From the NCBI RefSeq assembly GCF_964036635.1, contig NZ_OZ038524.1, forward strand, positions 973,501 through 1,037,500: DNA of 64,000 nucleotides, written 5' to 3'. The notes under the pieces are model-generated. The model ran no database searches and was not told the DNA's origin. It saw only the letters and a program-made list of their open reading frames with translations. The translations under genes and the position numbers were made by a program. Below are positions 1 through 9,275 of this stretch, piece by piece. The stretch is from Tenacibaculum dicentrarchi. Lineage in GTDB: Bacteria > Bacteroidota > Bacteroidia > Flavobacteriales > Flavobacteriaceae. Numbering within the stretch: the stretch's first letter is position 1; the number at the start of each line of letters is the position of its first letter.

Positions 1-2
1 CT

Positions 3-74
3 AAAAGCTCTTTGAAATATATTTTAAAATGGGTTGATAAAAAATTAGACTCTAACTTTGAGAATGAAATATAA
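3..74 (+). CDS. C-terminal tail of an unidentified upstream gene (partial)
   Basis: An open frame enters from the left edge and ends with TAA at 72-74, giving 23 residues rich in Lys, Leu and Asp. It overlaps the ATG of the next gene (64) by 11 bases, as expected for neighbouring genes of one operon. The fragment is too short to assign to a family, and it could be a chance open frame. Confidence 0.35.
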   Translation, partial: KSSLKYILKWVDKKLDSNFENEI

Positions 75-615
75 AAGTATATTAAAAATCCTAAATGATA
101 GAAAAACAATCCTCTATCCAACCGATACGGTTTGGGGAATTGGTTGTGATGCCACAAATTTTGAGGCTGTTCAAAAAATATATCAACTAAAAAATAGGGA
201 AGAATCTAAAAGTTTAATAATTTTAGTTGATTCTGTTGAAATGCTTAAAAAATATGTCCATGCTGTTTCAGAAACTGTTTTGAATATTTTAAAAATAACC
301 GAAAAACCAACAACAATTATATATCCAAATCCTAAAAATTTAGCAAAAAACACGATTGCTTCTGATAATACAATCGCTATCAGAATACCTAAAGATGATT
401 TTTGTTTACAATTGATAAAAGCTTTTGGAAAACCCATTGTATCTACATCGGCTAATGTTAGTGGAGAACCTACGCCAAAAACATTTTCAGAAATAAGTAC
501 CGCAATTTTACAAAGTGTAGATTATGTAGTAGCTTTGCATCAAGATAAGACAACCGAAAAATCCTCTACAATTTTAAAAGTAGTGGGTACTTCTGTGAAT
601 GTGATAAGAGAATAA
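64..615 (+). CDS. tsaC: L-threonylcarbamoyladenylate synthase (TsaC/YrdC family)
   Basis: Makes threonylcarbamoyl-AMP from threonine, bicarbonate and ATP, the first step of t6A modification at position 37 of ANN-decoding tRNAs. The protein (183 aa) is a single YrdC domain. The N-terminal YPTDTVWGIGCDA block (ATP and threonine pocket), the KNREESKSL basic segment and the late STSANVSGEPTP motif are all visible. It lacks the extra C-terminal domain of Sua5, so it is the short TsaC type. A TTG codon lies two codons upstream at 58, but ATG at 64 is preferred because it leads directly into the conserved domain. cca starts 3 bases downstream. The partner gene tsaE lies at 19676-20095. Confidence 0.92.
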   Translation: MKYKSILKILNDRKTILYPTDTVWGIGCDATNFEAVQKIYQLKNREESKSLIILVDSVEMLKKYVHAVSETVLNILKITEKPTTIIYPNPKNLAKNTIASDNTIAIRIPKDDFCLQLIKAFGKPIVSTSANVSGEPTPKTFSEISTAILQSVDYVVALHQDKTTEKSSTILKVVGTSVNVIRE

Positions 616-618
616 TTT

Positions 619-2040
619 ATGCAAAATCAATATTATAAAGAGGCAATTTCTGCCGAAATATTTCAATATATAAGTAAAGCAGCTGAACAATTACAATTAG
701 AAAGTTACGTAATTGGTGGCTTTGTTCGTGATTTTATTTTAAAAAGAGGTACGGCAAAAGATATTGATGTCGTGGCTGTTGGTAGTGGTATCGAATTGGC
801 TCAAAAAGTAGCTTCTTTATTGCCAAATAAACCAAAAGTTCAAGTTTTTAAAACCTATGGAACTGCAATGTTGCGTTATAATGATGTAGAAATTGAGTTT
901 GTAGGAGCAAGAAAAGAATCTTATACCGAAGATAGTCGAAACCCTCAAGTAATTTCAGGAACTTTACAAGATGACCAAAATAGGCGTGATTTTACTATAA
1001 ATGCCTTAGCGTTATCTTTAAATAAAGAAACTTTCGGACTATTATTAGACCCTTTTGATGGTATTGCTGATTTAGAAGATAAAATCATAAAAACGCCTTT
1101 AAATCCTGATATTACCTATTCTGATGATCCTTTACGTATGATGCGTGCTATTCGTTTTGCCTCTCAATTAAACTTTGTAATTGAAGAAGCATCGCTACAT
1201 GCAATTACTAAAAATGCAAAGCGAATTGACATCATAACAAAAGAACGAATTGTTGTTGAATTGAATAAAATTTTAGCATCTTCAAAACCTTCTGTAGGGT
1301 TTTTATTGTTGGAAAAAACAGCTTTATTAAAGCGTATTATTCCAGAATTAACAGCATTAAAAGGAGTAGAAGAGGTAGAAGGACAAAAACATAAAGATAA
1401 TTTTTATCATACTTTAGAAGTTGTAGATAATATTGCTGAAAATACAGATGATGTTTGGCTTCGTTGGTCAGCTTTATTACATGATATTGGTAAAGCACCT
1501 ACAAAGCGTTACCATAAAAAACAAGGTTGGACGTTTCATGCACATGAATTTGTAGGCTCTAAAATGGTTTATAAATTATTTAAGCGATTAAAAATGCCAT
1601 TGAACAATAAAATGAAATTTGTTCAAAAAATGGTCATGCTAAGTTCTCGACCAATTGTGTTGGCTAGTGATGTAACAGATTCTGCTGTGCGTAGGTTAGT
1701 TTTTGATGCTGGTGATGATGTCGATTCATTAATGACACTTTGTGAAGCAGATATAACGACTAAAAATCCGAAGAAATTTAGTAGATATCACAAGAATTTT
1801 AAATTGGTTCGTGAAAAAATTAAAGAAGTTGAAGCACGAGACAAAGTCCGTAATTTTCAACCGCCAATTACTGGAGAAGAAATTATGAAGGCTTTTAATT
1901 TAACACCTTGTAGAGAAATAGGACAGATAAAAGAAGCCATAAAAGAAGCCATTTTAGAAGGTGAAATTCCTAATGAACATAAAGCTTGTTACGATTTTAT
2001 GATATTAAAAGGAAAAAACTTAGGCTTAGAATTAGTTTAG
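619..2040 (+). CDS. cca: CCA tRNA nucleotidyltransferase with C-terminal HD domain
   Basis: Adds or repairs the 3'-CCA end of tRNAs using CTP and ATP. The N-terminal class II polymerase-beta-like head shows GGFVRDFIL followed by the metal-binding pair in DIDVVAVG (about residues 33-55). The RRDFTINALAL and DPLRMMRAIRFA motifs used for nucleotide selection follow. The C-terminal half has an HD phosphohydrolase motif (LLHDIGKA, near residue 290) with downstream histidines. At 473 aa it has the usual length for the Bacteroidota HD-fused form. It starts 3 bases after tsaC stops, so the two are probably cotranscribed, and it ends before a strong bidirectional terminator. Confidence 0.95.
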   Translation: MQNQYYKEAISAEIFQYISKAAEQLQLESYVIGGFVRDFILKRGTAKDIDVVAVGSGIELAQKVASLLPNKPKVQVFKTYGTAMLRYNDVEIEFVGARKESYTEDSRNPQVISGTLQDDQNRRDFTINALALSLNKETFGLLLDPFDGIADLEDKIIKTPLNPDITYSDDPLRMMRAIRFASQLNFVIEEASLHAITKNAKRIDIITKERIVVELNKILASSKPSVGFLLLEKTALLKRIIPELTALKGVEEVEGQKHKDNFYHTLEVVDNIAENTDDVWLRWSALLHDIGKAPTKRYHKKQGWTFHAHEFVGSKMVYKLFKRLKMPLNNKMKFVQKMVMLSSRPIVLASDVTDSAVRRLVFDAGDDVDSLMTLCEADITTKNPKKFSRYHKNFKLVREKIKEVEARDKVRNFQPPITGEEIMKAFNLTPCREIGQIKEAIKEAILEGEIPNEHKACYDFMILKGKNLGLELV

Positions 2041-2052
2041 TTTTCATAAAGT

Positions 2053-2088
2053 AAAAAAAGAGAAGTTTTAATAAACTTCTCTTTTTTT
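2053..2088. terminator. Bidirectional intrinsic terminator between cca and the ABC exporter
   Basis: A 16-bp stem with a TAAT loop. The core AGAGAAGTTT (2059-2068) pairs with AAACTTCTCT (2073-2082), and A- and T-runs extend the stem on both sides. It serves the convergent genes cca (+) and the ABC exporter (-). Confidence 0.9.
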
Positions 2089-2117
2089 TGTTAATTATAT
2101 ATATTGATAATTTAATT

Positions 2118-3947
2118 TTACGCTAAAGATTGCATGGTTACTAATTTATAATATTCGCCTTTTTTAGCTAATAATTCATCATGTTTTCCTTGCTCAACGA
2201 TTGCACCTTTTTTCATCACAACAATTTTATCGGCATTTTGAATGGTCGATAATCTATGTGCGATTACTAAAGAAGTTCTATTTTGCATCATTTTTTCTAA
2301 TGCAACTTGTACCAATTGTTCAGACTCTGTGTCTAAAGCTGAGGTTGCTTCATCTAAAATCATAATTGGTGGATTCTTTAAAACAGCTCTTGCAATAGAT
2401 AAACGTTGTTTTTGTCCTCCAGAAAGTGTGTTTCCACTGTCACCAATATTTGTATTGTATTTTTCTGGTAAATTTTGAATAAATTCATCAGCATTTGCAA
2501 TTTTTGCAGCTTCTAAAACAGCAGTATCATTGGCGTTTTGTGACCCTAATTTAAGGTTGTTTGTGATAGTGTCATTAAATAAAATAGAATCTTGTGATAC
2601 AATTCCCATCAAATTTCTTAAAGATTTTTTGGTGATGTCTCTAATATTGTCATCATCAATTACCACCTCTCCTTTGTTTACATCATAAAAACGAGTAATA
2701 AGGTTTGCTAAAGTAGATTTTCCACTCCCAGACTGCCCAACCAAAGCAACAGTTTCGCCTTTATTAATAGTTAATGTAAAATCTTTTAAAACATAATCAT
2801 CTTTATATTTAAAAGAAATGTTTTTAAATTCAATTTTATTTTTAAAGGTCTCTTTTATGGTTGCATTTGATTTGTCTTTAATAGTGTTTTCTGTATTTAA
2901 GACCGTCATAATTCTTTCTGCAGAAGCTTCACCTTTTTGGATATTATAAAACGTTGATGTTATTAATTTTATAGGGTTTAAAACGGTGTAAAACAATACA
3001 ATATAACCAAAAAACTCATCTGGTTGTAGTGCACTTGTTTTAGATAGAACTTCGGTTCCTCCGTACCAAAGAATGGCAATAATGGTTGCAGAACCTAAAA
3101 ACTCACTCATAGGTGAAGCTAATGATTTCCTATGAAAAACACTTGTCGTTAATTGTTTAAAATTACTTGTAGAGTTATTGAATTTTGTTGCAATTACACC
3201 TTCAGCATTAAAACCCTTAATTATTCTTAAGCCGGTTAATGTTTCTTCAATAAAAGATAAAAAATTACCAGTTTCTTTTTGTGCTTTTGCTGAATTTGCT
3301 TTTAGTTTTTTACTTATAGATGATATTATAACACCAGAAACAGGTAGTAAAACAAAAACAAATAAGGTGAGTTTTAAACTCATAAAAAGCATGATAGAGA
3401 TAGATATTATAACTGTTAAAGGTTCTCTAACAATGGTTTCTATTGATGATATAATAGAACCTTCTACCTCTTGTACATCAGAAGTCATACGTGCTATGAT
3501 ATCTCCTTTTCTTTTTTCGGAAAAATAAGAAATCGGTAACTCAACAATTTTATCGTAGAGTTTATCTCGTAGGTCTTTTACAATACCTGTTCTTAAAAAA
3601 GCAATAACATAAGACGCTAAATATCTAAATAAGTTTTTTAGAAAAAATAATGAAAGTGCTAATAAGCAAATAAATACAAGTGTATTTATGTCACCTTCTG
3701 TTTTTATTTTTTCTGATATAAAATGATAAAAACTATCTTTTAGAAAATCACCAATTTTACTAAGACCTTCATAGTTTGGTTTATTTATAATTTTTTTATC
3801 AGTACCAAATAGAATTCCTAAAACAGGGATAAAAGCTAAAACTGATAGCACATTAAAAATTGCGTAAAGTATATTAAATACAATATTTAGAACTGTAAAT
3901 TTTCGATACTTTTTTTCATATTTTAATATATCTTTAAAATATCCCAT
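2118..3947 (-). CDS. ABC exporter, fused permease and ATPase (MsbA-like)
   Basis: A half-transporter of 609 aa that would work as a homodimer in the inner membrane. The first ~320 residues form the six-helix exporter transmembrane domain, including the KRKGDIIARMTSDV coupling region. The ATPase domain follows with Walker A GQSGSGKS (about residue 400), signature LSGGQKQRLS, Walker B IMILDEATSALD and H-loop VIAHRLST. Lipid or lipid A flipping is plausible because its neighbours handle sugars and envelope glycans, but the substrate cannot be read from sequence. Its ATG overlaps the stop of the upstream mutase by one base (TAATG), implying translational coupling in the operon DUF4199 - glycosyltransferase - mutase - exporter. 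Confidence 0.9.
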   Translation of the reverse strand: MGYFKDILKYEKKYRKFTVLNIVFNILYAIFNVLSVLAFIPVLGILFGTDKKIINKPNYEGLSKIGDFLKDSFYHFISEKIKTEGDINTLVFICLLALSLFFLKNLFRYLASYVIAFLRTGIVKDLRDKLYDKIVELPISYFSEKRKGDIIARMTSDVQEVEGSIISSIETIVREPLTVIISISIMLFMSLKLTLFVFVLLPVSGVIISSISKKLKANSAKAQKETGNFLSFIEETLTGLRIIKGFNAEGVIATKFNNSTSNFKQLTTSVFHRKSLASPMSEFLGSATIIAILWYGGTEVLSKTSALQPDEFFGYIVLFYTVLNPIKLITSTFYNIQKGEASAERIMTVLNTENTIKDKSNATIKETFKNKIEFKNISFKYKDDYVLKDFTLTINKGETVALVGQSGSGKSTLANLITRFYDVNKGEVVIDDDNIRDITKKSLRNLMGIVSQDSILFNDTITNNLKLGSQNANDTAVLEAAKIANADEFIQNLPEKYNTNIGDSGNTLSGGQKQRLSIARAVLKNPPIMILDEATSALDTESEQLVQVALEKMMQNRTSLVIAHRLSTIQNADKIVVMKKGAIVEQGKHDELLAKKGEYYKLVTMQSLA

Positions 3948-5659
3948 TAATTTAGTTTCATTTCTTTAATAATTCTTTGAATTTTTGCATCTAATGATAC
4001 TTCAATAGCTTCTGCATTTTTAACCGAATCTAATGCTGTTTTAACACTGAAATAAAACTTTATTTTAGGCTCTGTTCCACTTGGGCGAGCAGCTATTTTT
4101 GTTCCGTCGGTAGTTTGATAAATTAGCACATTCGATTTTGGAATATCCATAATTACTTCTTCACCAGTAATTAAATTCTTTTTAATTGATGATTGATAAT
4201 CATATAAAAACTCAACCTTAGTATTGTCTATTTCTGTAAAAGGATTACTACGTAAATCAGCCATCATTTGTTTGATTTGCTGTGCGCCGTCCATTCCTTT
4301 TTTAACAATAGAAATTAAGTGTTCTTTATAAAAATTATTACGAGTGTATAAGTTTAATAATTCATAATAAAACGAACTGTTATTTGCTTTTGCATCCGAA
4401 GCAATTTCACAAGCTAATAAAGCAGCCGTTACCGCATCTTTATCTCTTACAAAATCACCCACCATATAACCAAAACTTTCTTCTCCACCGCCAATAAAAT
4501 CAAGCTCTGGGAAATCTTTAATCATTTTAGCAATCCATTTAAAACCAGTTAAACCAACTTTAGTTTCAACATCGTATGAACTAGCTATTTCGTTTACCAA
4601 ATTCGTAGAAACAATAGTAGAACCTACAAATTGTTTTCCGTTTAATTTCCCGTTATTTTTCCAATCGTTAATTAAAAAATCGGTCATCATACTCATGGTC
4701 TGATTTCCGTTTAATAATTTCATATTTCCTTCTAAATCACGAACAGCAATACCAATTCTATCAGAATCGGGGTCAGTTCCTAAAACGATATCAGCACCTA
4801 CTTTATTCGCTAAATCCACCGCCATTTGTAAAGCTTCAGGTTCTTCAGGGTTTGGAGATTTTACCGTTGGAAAACTTCCATCTGGCTCGGCTTGTTCATC
4901 AACAATATAAACTTGCGTATAACCTGCACGTTTTAAAACTTCAGGAATTAATTTAATAGAAGTTCCGTGTAAAGAAGTAAAAACAATTTTTAAATCTTCT
5001 CGTCCTTTTACATCAAAAGTTCCATTTTTAATAGATGCTTGCCAAAAAGCTTCATCAATTTCACTTCCGATGCTCGAAATTAATTCTTCATTTGCTTTAA
5101 AATTAATATCTGTAAAAGCTAATGAATTTACTTCATTTATAATTTCAGTATCTTCAGGTGGAACAATTTGACCTCCATCAGACCAATAAACTTTATAACC
5201 ATTATATTCAGGCGGATTATGAGAAGCTGTTAAAACGATTCCAACATCGCAACCTAAATGACTTACTGCAAACGAAAGTTCAGGAGTAGGGCGTAGGTCT
5301 TCAAAAAGAAAAACTTTGATGTTATTTGCAGAAAACACATCGGCAACTACTTTTGCTAACCATTTACTGTCATGACGACAATCATAGCCAATCGCTACTT
5401 TTAATTCTTTCTTCGGATGTATTTGATGTAAATAATTACTTAAACCTTGTGTTGCTTTCCCTAAAGTATATTTGTTGATTCTGTTCGTTCCTGCGCCTAC
5501 AATTCCACGCATTCCGCCAGTTCCGAATTCTAAATTTTTATAAAAACGGTCGGCTAAATCGTCCGATTTTTCGCTTATTAATTGTTCAATTTCATTTCTA
5601 GTAGCTGAATCAAATGATTCAGAAAGCCATAATTTAGCTTTGTTTAAAATCTCTTCCAT
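3947..5659 (-). CDS. Phospho-sugar mutase (phosphoglucomutase/phosphomannomutase family)
   Basis: Interconverts hexose 1- and 6-phosphates through a phosphoserine intermediate in the cytoplasm. All four family landmarks are present in order: active-site serine loop TASHNPPEYNGYK (about residue 143), metal loop GTDPDSDRIG (about 295), sugar-binding GGEESFGY (about 386) and phosphate-binding RPSGTEPKIKF near the C-terminus. At 570 aa it is the long alpha-D-phosphohexomutase type common in Bacteroidota. Glucose versus mannose specificity cannot be decided from sequence. It lies 39 bases downstream of the glycosyltransferase and overlaps the ABC exporter start. Confidence 0.93.
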   Translation of the reverse strand: MEEILNKAKLWLSESFDSATRNEIEQLISEKSDDLADRFYKNLEFGTGGMRGIVGAGTNRINKYTLGKATQGLSNYLHQIHPKKELKVAIGYDCRHDSKWLAKVVADVFSANNIKVFLFEDLRPTPELSFAVSHLGCDVGIVLTASHNPPEYNGYKVYWSDGGQIVPPEDTEIINEVNSLAFTDINFKANEELISSIGSEIDEAFWQASIKNGTFDVKGREDLKIVFTSLHGTSIKLIPEVLKRAGYTQVYIVDEQAEPDGSFPTVKSPNPEEPEALQMAVDLANKVGADIVLGTDPDSDRIGIAVRDLEGNMKLLNGNQTMSMMTDFLINDWKNNGKLNGKQFVGSTIVSTNLVNEIASSYDVETKVGLTGFKWIAKMIKDFPELDFIGGGEESFGYMVGDFVRDKDAVTAALLACEIASDAKANNSSFYYELLNLYTRNNFYKEHLISIVKKGMDGAQQIKQMMADLRSNPFTEIDNTKVEFLYDYQSSIKKNLITGEEVIMDIPKSNVLIYQTTDGTKIAARPSGTEPKIKFYFSVKTALDSVKNAEAIEVSLDAKIQRIIKEMKLN

Positions 5660-5698
5660 AAATTATAAGTTATATAAATAGCGTACAAAGTACGTATT

Positions 5699-6655
5699 TT
5701 AAAAGTTTAATTTTTCTTTAATTGTGTAGTGTTTTTGTTGTGGATTACTTTTTATAATTAATTCGCCTAAAAAGCCAGCTAAAAATAAAAGTGTTCCTAA
5801 AATCATTGATGTTAAAGCGATATAAAATAACGGATTATTAGTAACTAAAATAGCTTTTATACCTGAAAATAAGTGATAAATTTTTAGTGAACCAATAATA
5901 AATGCTGATAAAAAGCCGAATATAAACATTAAACTTCCCCAAAGTCCAAAAAAGTGCATTGGTCGTTTTCCGAATTTTGATAAAAAGGAAATCGTAATTA
6001 AATCTAAAAATCCATTTATAAACCGATCGATTCCAAATTTAGTAACGCCGTATTTACGTGCTTGATGCTGTACTACTTTTTCGCCAATATTATTAAAACC
6101 TTCGTTTTTCGCTAAAACAGGAATATAACGATGCATTTCGCCACTAACTTTTACAGTTTTAATTACTTCGTTTTTATAAGCTTTTAATCCGCAGTTGAAA
6201 TCGTTTAATTTTAATCCAGATGTTTTACGAGCCGCCCAATTAAATAATTTAGATGGAATATTTTTGGTAAGAAGATTGTCGTAACGTTTCTTTTTCCATC
6301 CTGAAACTAAATCAAAATTTTGGTTTGTTATCATTTCATATAATCCAGGGATTTCATCAGGGCTATCTTGTAAATCTGCATCCATAGTAATAACTACATT
6401 TCCTTCAGCTAAACCAAAACCAGCATCTAAAGCTTGCGATTTTCCGTAGTTTTTTTGAAAATGAATTCCTTTTACGGCATTATTTTCTTCGGATAATTGC
6501 TCAATTACCTGCCAAGAAGTATCGGTGCTACCATCATCAATAAAAATAATTTCATATAAATAAGTATTGGATTGCATAATTTTAGCAATCCAATTGTGTA
6601 ATTCTAGTAAAGATTCTTCTTCATTAAGAAGTGGTATAACTACCGATATATCCAT
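5699..6655 (-). CDS. Family 2 glycosyltransferase with two C-terminal membrane helices
   Basis: The 318-aa protein has an N-terminal GT-A domain: IPLLNEEESL at the start, the nucleotide-sugar loop DDGSTD (about residue 41), and DADLQDSPDE (about 93), which resembles the DXD metal site of dolichol-phosphate-mannose-synthase-like enzymes. Two hydrophobic segments at about 232-265 and 272-300 anchor it. This architecture is typical of polyprenyl-phosphate glycosyltransferases (ArnC/DPM1-like), which load a sugar on a lipid carrier. The acceptor and donor are unknown. The adjacent sugar mutase would fit a nucleotide-sugar supply role. Confidence 0.88.
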   Translation of the reverse strand: MDISVVIPLLNEEESLLELHNWIAKIMQSNTYLYEIIFIDDGSTDTSWQVIEQLSEENNAVKGIHFQKNYGKSQALDAGFGLAEGNVVITMDADLQDSPDEIPGLYEMITNQNFDLVSGWKKKRYDNLLTKNIPSKLFNWAARKTSGLKLNDFNCGLKAYKNEVIKTVKVSGEMHRYIPVLAKNEGFNNIGEKVVQHQARKYGVTKFGIDRFINGFLDLITISFLSKFGKRPMHFFGLWGSLMFIFGFLSAFIIGSLKIYHLFSGIKAILVTNNPLFYIALTSMILGTLLFLAGFLGELIIKSNPQQKHYTIKEKLNF

Positions 6656-6763
6656 GTTTTTTGATGCAAATTAGTATGTACAAATTAAAAAAAGGTAAAG
6701 TTACAAAGTCTTTAGAATATTTGGAGTATTTCAAAAACTTTATAAGTTACCTTTTTAATAATT

Positions 6764-7291
6764 TTAGTATTCATCTTCTGGAGTATGTTTCATAATAGCC
6801 CCTGTAATAGCCGATATTATAAATCCTAAAAATACATAAAACAAAAGTCCTAAAGCATCGCCAATAATAGTTCCTTGAAATTTAGCTTGCATGGCTAATT
6901 GACTTTCAATTTGATCTTCTGACAAACCTGCATCTAAAAATTTTCCTGTTTGAAAATCGGCTAACTGATTGTAAAAATTAGGCTCAATAATACCTGTAAA
7001 AACATGGGTGTATATAATACTAATAACTGCCCCAACAGCAACAATACCAACGCCTATTTTCAAAGCTTGCCCCCAAATAAGTAAACCATTATTCTCTTTT
7101 TTAAATTTTTTAATTGCTAACACAGGTAATACGACAATACAAAGCATAAGGGCAACCATATTAATAACACCACCTGTTGTGTCAAAAGTCATTCCTAATG
7201 CGTAAATTATTAAATTGATAAAGATAATTATTGCTCCATAAATTAAGCCGTAATTTAAAATAATGTTTCTGCTTTGCGTTTGATTTTCCAT
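6764..7291 (-). CDS. DUF4199 family membrane protein
   Basis: A 175-aa integral membrane protein of unknown function with four hydrophobic helices (about residues 12-32, 40-58, 78-100 and 143-165) and a short polar tail. The pattern matches DUF4199 proteins, which are widespread in Bacteroidota and often sit beside a family 2 glycosyltransferase as here. No catalytic motif is visible. It is the first gene of the minus-strand operon leading to the glycosyltransferase, mutase and exporter. Confidence 0.75.
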   Translation of the reverse strand: MENQTQSRNIILNYGLIYGAIIIFINLIIYALGMTFDTTGGVINMVALMLCIVVLPVLAIKKFKKENNGLLIWGQALKIGVGIVAVGAVISIIYTHVFTGIIEPNFYNQLADFQTGKFLDAGLSEDQIESQLAMQAKFQGTIIGDALGLLFYVFLGFIISAITGAIMKHTPEDEY

Positions 7292-7424
7292 TGAATTAAT
7301 TGAGTTAGTTAGTACAAATATATTATTTTGTTTTCGATTCTAAATTTTTTTTAAAAAAGTTTTTAAACAATATATTAGCAGTCAGCGAGTTAAAAATATC
7401 ATGAAAAAAAAGCTATTTTTTTTA

Positions 7425-7454
7425 TTGTCAGTTTCAAAAAAGGATGTATATTTG
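7425..7454 (+). promoter_or_regulatory. Bacteroidota-type promoter of the SRP RNA gene
   Basis: The -7 element TATATTTG (7447-7454) matches the consensus TAnnTTTG exactly. A TTG at 7425-7427 lies 19 bases upstream, the standard -33 spacing in this phylum. Transcription would start about 5 bases downstream, at the first base of the RNA. Confidence 0.8.
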
Positions 7455-7458
7455 CCAC

Positions 7459-7553
7459 GGCAAGTTCTACACAACTAGCTCCCTTTGAACTCCCCCAGGG
7501 CGGGAACGCAGCAAGGGTATTAGGTTGTAGCAGTGTGATGTAGGTAGCTTGCC
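7459..7553 (+). ncRNA. ffs: Small bacterial signal recognition particle RNA (4.5S RNA)
   Basis: A 95-nt hairpin RNA that binds Ffh to form the SRP, which targets nascent membrane proteins. The ends pair (GGCAAG at 7459-7464 with CTTGCC at 7548-7553). The apical part carries the conserved Ffh-binding internal loops: CAGGGCGGGAACGCAGCAAG around 7496-7515 corresponds to the CAGG...GGAA...AGCA signature of 4.5S RNA. A T-run at 7555-7560 follows immediately as terminator, and a consensus promoter ends 5 bases upstream. Confidence 0.93.
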
Positions 7554-7685
7554 ATTTTTTGTGTCTTTTATTTTCGTTTTACATTTCTGTAAAAATTATA
7601 TTTTCTTTATATTTTAGTTGTTTTTTACCTTAATGCTCAATTTTATATTTTTTTCTGATTTTGTGTAATGCTAAAATCAAAAAGT

Positions 7686-7830
7686 ATAAGAGTTTCTTTA
7701 AATTTTAAATAAAGTATCTTTTTTAAGGTATAAACGTCATTCTGAATTTATTTTAGAATCACATAAAATTAATAACTACGGAAAATCAGTATGCGAAACT
7801 GAAATAAAATTCCTTTGACGGATTCGATTT
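7686..7830. repeat. Dispersed repeat family A, copy 1
   Basis: About 145 bp, closely similar to 10520-10660 and partly to 29161-29256 and 63055-63108. The core begins ACGTCAT followed by a small imperfect hairpin (TCTGAATTTATTTTAGA), continues through ACTACGGAAAATCAG and GAAACTGAAATAAAAT, and closes with TTTGACGGATTCG. The CGTCA and TGACG ends are complementary, so the element has short terminal inverted repeats. It fills most of the gap between ffs and xerD. The rest of that gap (7561-7685) is AT-rich with nothing recognisable. Confidence 0.75.
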
Positions 7831-7847
7831 TTCAACTATAAATTATT

Positions 7848-8765
7848 TTATTGGTCATTAATATTCATTGAACTTCTTGGGTGATGTAAATCAACAACTT
7901 CTTTTAAATAGCTGGTATCTAAATGCACGTAAATTTCGGTGGTTGTAATACTTTCGTGCCCTAATAATTGCTGAATAACACGTAAATCTGCACCGTTTTT
8001 TAATAAATAAGTCGCAAAAGAATGACGCAAAGTATGAGGACCAATACTTTTTTTAAGGTTTATTTTTATCGCTAACTCTTTCAAAATCATAAAAATCATT
8101 TGACGACTTAATCGGCTTCCTCGTCTGTTTAAAAAAATAATATCTTCTTCCTTTTCCTTCGGGATTATTGCTGGGCGAATATCATCAATATAAAAATTTA
8201 AGCGGGAAATAGTTGTACTATGAATCGGTACAAAACGATATTTATTTCCCTTTCCTAATACTCGAATATAGCCTTCATCAAAAAATAAATCGGAAAGTTG
8301 CAAATTAATTAATTCGCTAACTCGCAAACCGCAACTAAAAATGGTTTCAATAATCGTTTTATTGCGTTCGCCCTGCGGATGACTCAAATCAATGGCGTTA
8401 ATTAGGTTGTCAATTTCTTCTTTTTCGAGCGTATCGGGTAATTTTCGCATCGTATTTGGGCTTTCGATTAAATCGGTCGGATTGTCTTTTCGATAATCTT
8501 CAAAAATTAAATAATCAAAAAAACTGCGTAATCCCGAAATTAACCGTGCCTGACTTTTTGCATTTAAATTTTTTCCGCTATCGTATATAAATTGCTTAAT
8601 TATTTCCGAAGTAATATTAATTGGACTGCTATAATTTTCAAGCGTATCAACAAATAAAATCAGTTTTTTTACATCTCTTGAATAACCATTAATAGAATTT
8701 TTGGCAAGTCCTTTTTCTATTTTTAAATAATTGATATAATCTGTTATTGCTTGTTTCCAGTTCAT
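7848..8765 (-). CDS. xerD: Tyrosine site-specific recombinase XerD
   Basis: With XerC it resolves chromosome dimers at dif under FtsK control. The 305-aa protein has the N-terminal SAM-like core-binding domain (1-100) and the C-terminal catalytic domain. Catalytic residues are visible: Arg in CGLRVSEL, the HTLRHSFATYLL box, the His of LLGHESITTTEIY, and the Tyr nucleophile in that last motif. The length and chromosomal setting (divergent from aroQ) fit XerD rather than a phage integrase. A TATTTTTG element lies just upstream. XerC would be the alternative assignment. Confidence 0.88.
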   Translation of the reverse strand: MNWKQAITDYINYLKIEKGLAKNSINGYSRDVKKLILFVDTLENYSSPINITSEIIKQFIYDSGKNLNAKSQARLISGLRSFFDYLIFEDYRKDNPTDLIESPNTMRKLPDTLEKEEIDNLINAIDLSHPQGERNKTIIETIFSCGLRVSELINLQLSDLFFDEGYIRVLGKGNKYRFVPIHSTTISRLNFYIDDIRPAIIPKEKEEDIIFLNRRGSRLSRQMIFMILKELAIKINLKKSIGPHTLRHSFATYLLKNGADLRVIQQLLGHESITTTEIYVHLDTSYLKEVVDLHHPRSSMNINDQ

Positions 8766-8798
8766 TAAGTTGTTTTCAGGTGTAATGTATCAAGAAAT

Positions 8799-8806
8799 CA
8801 AAAATA
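8799..8806 (-). promoter_or_regulatory. Candidate -7 element for xerD
   Basis: TATTTTTG on the minus strand, matching TAnnTTTG, about 35 bases before the xerD start. No TTG at the proper -33 distance was found, so this is a weaker call. Confidence 0.4.
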
Positions 8807-8858
8807 AGATTTTAAAACAGTATTTTTACCAAGAAAATATAAAAGATAAATATACGAG

Positions 8859-9275
8859 ATGAAAAAAATAATAATTATAAACGGTCCAAATTTAAATTTA
8901 TTAGGAAAACGTGAGCCAGAAATTTATGGTTCAAATTCTTTTGAAGATTTTTTTAAAGAATTAAAAGAAACTTATAATACTACTGAGTTAAGTTATTTTC
9001 AATCGAATATTGAAGGCGAAATCATCAATAAATTACATGAAATTGGTTTTCAGTATGACGGAATTGTGTTAAACGCCGCCGCTTACACGCACACTTCAAT
9101 CGCTATTGCCGATGCTGTAAAAGGAATTGAAACGCCTGTTGTTGAGGTGCATATTTCAAACGTACACGCTCGTGAGAGTTTCCGTCATAAAAGTTATTTA
9201 TCGGCAAATGCGAAAGGTGTTATTTTAGGTTTCGGTTTAAAAAGTTATCATTTAGCGATTCAAAGTTTTTTGTAA
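8859..9275 (+). CDS. aroQ: Type II 3-dehydroquinate dehydratase
   Basis: Dehydrates 3-dehydroquinate to 3-dehydroshikimate in the shikimate pathway. The 138-aa protein begins with the family signature IINGPNLNLLGKREPEIYG, which carries the catalytic arginine and tyrosine. It continues with FQSNIEGEII, the NAAAYTHTSIAI segment and VEVHISNVHARESFRHKSY, holding the catalytic histidine and substrate-binding residues. The size matches the dodecameric type II enzyme. Its 3' end overlaps the convergent DUF4105 gene by 24 bases. Confidence 0.96.
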   Translation: MKKIIIINGPNLNLLGKREPEIYGSNSFEDFFKELKETYNTTELSYFQSNIEGEIINKLHEIGFQYDGIVLNAAAYTHTSIAIADAVKGIETPVVEVHISNVHARESFRHKSYLSANAKGVILGFGLKSYHLAIQSFL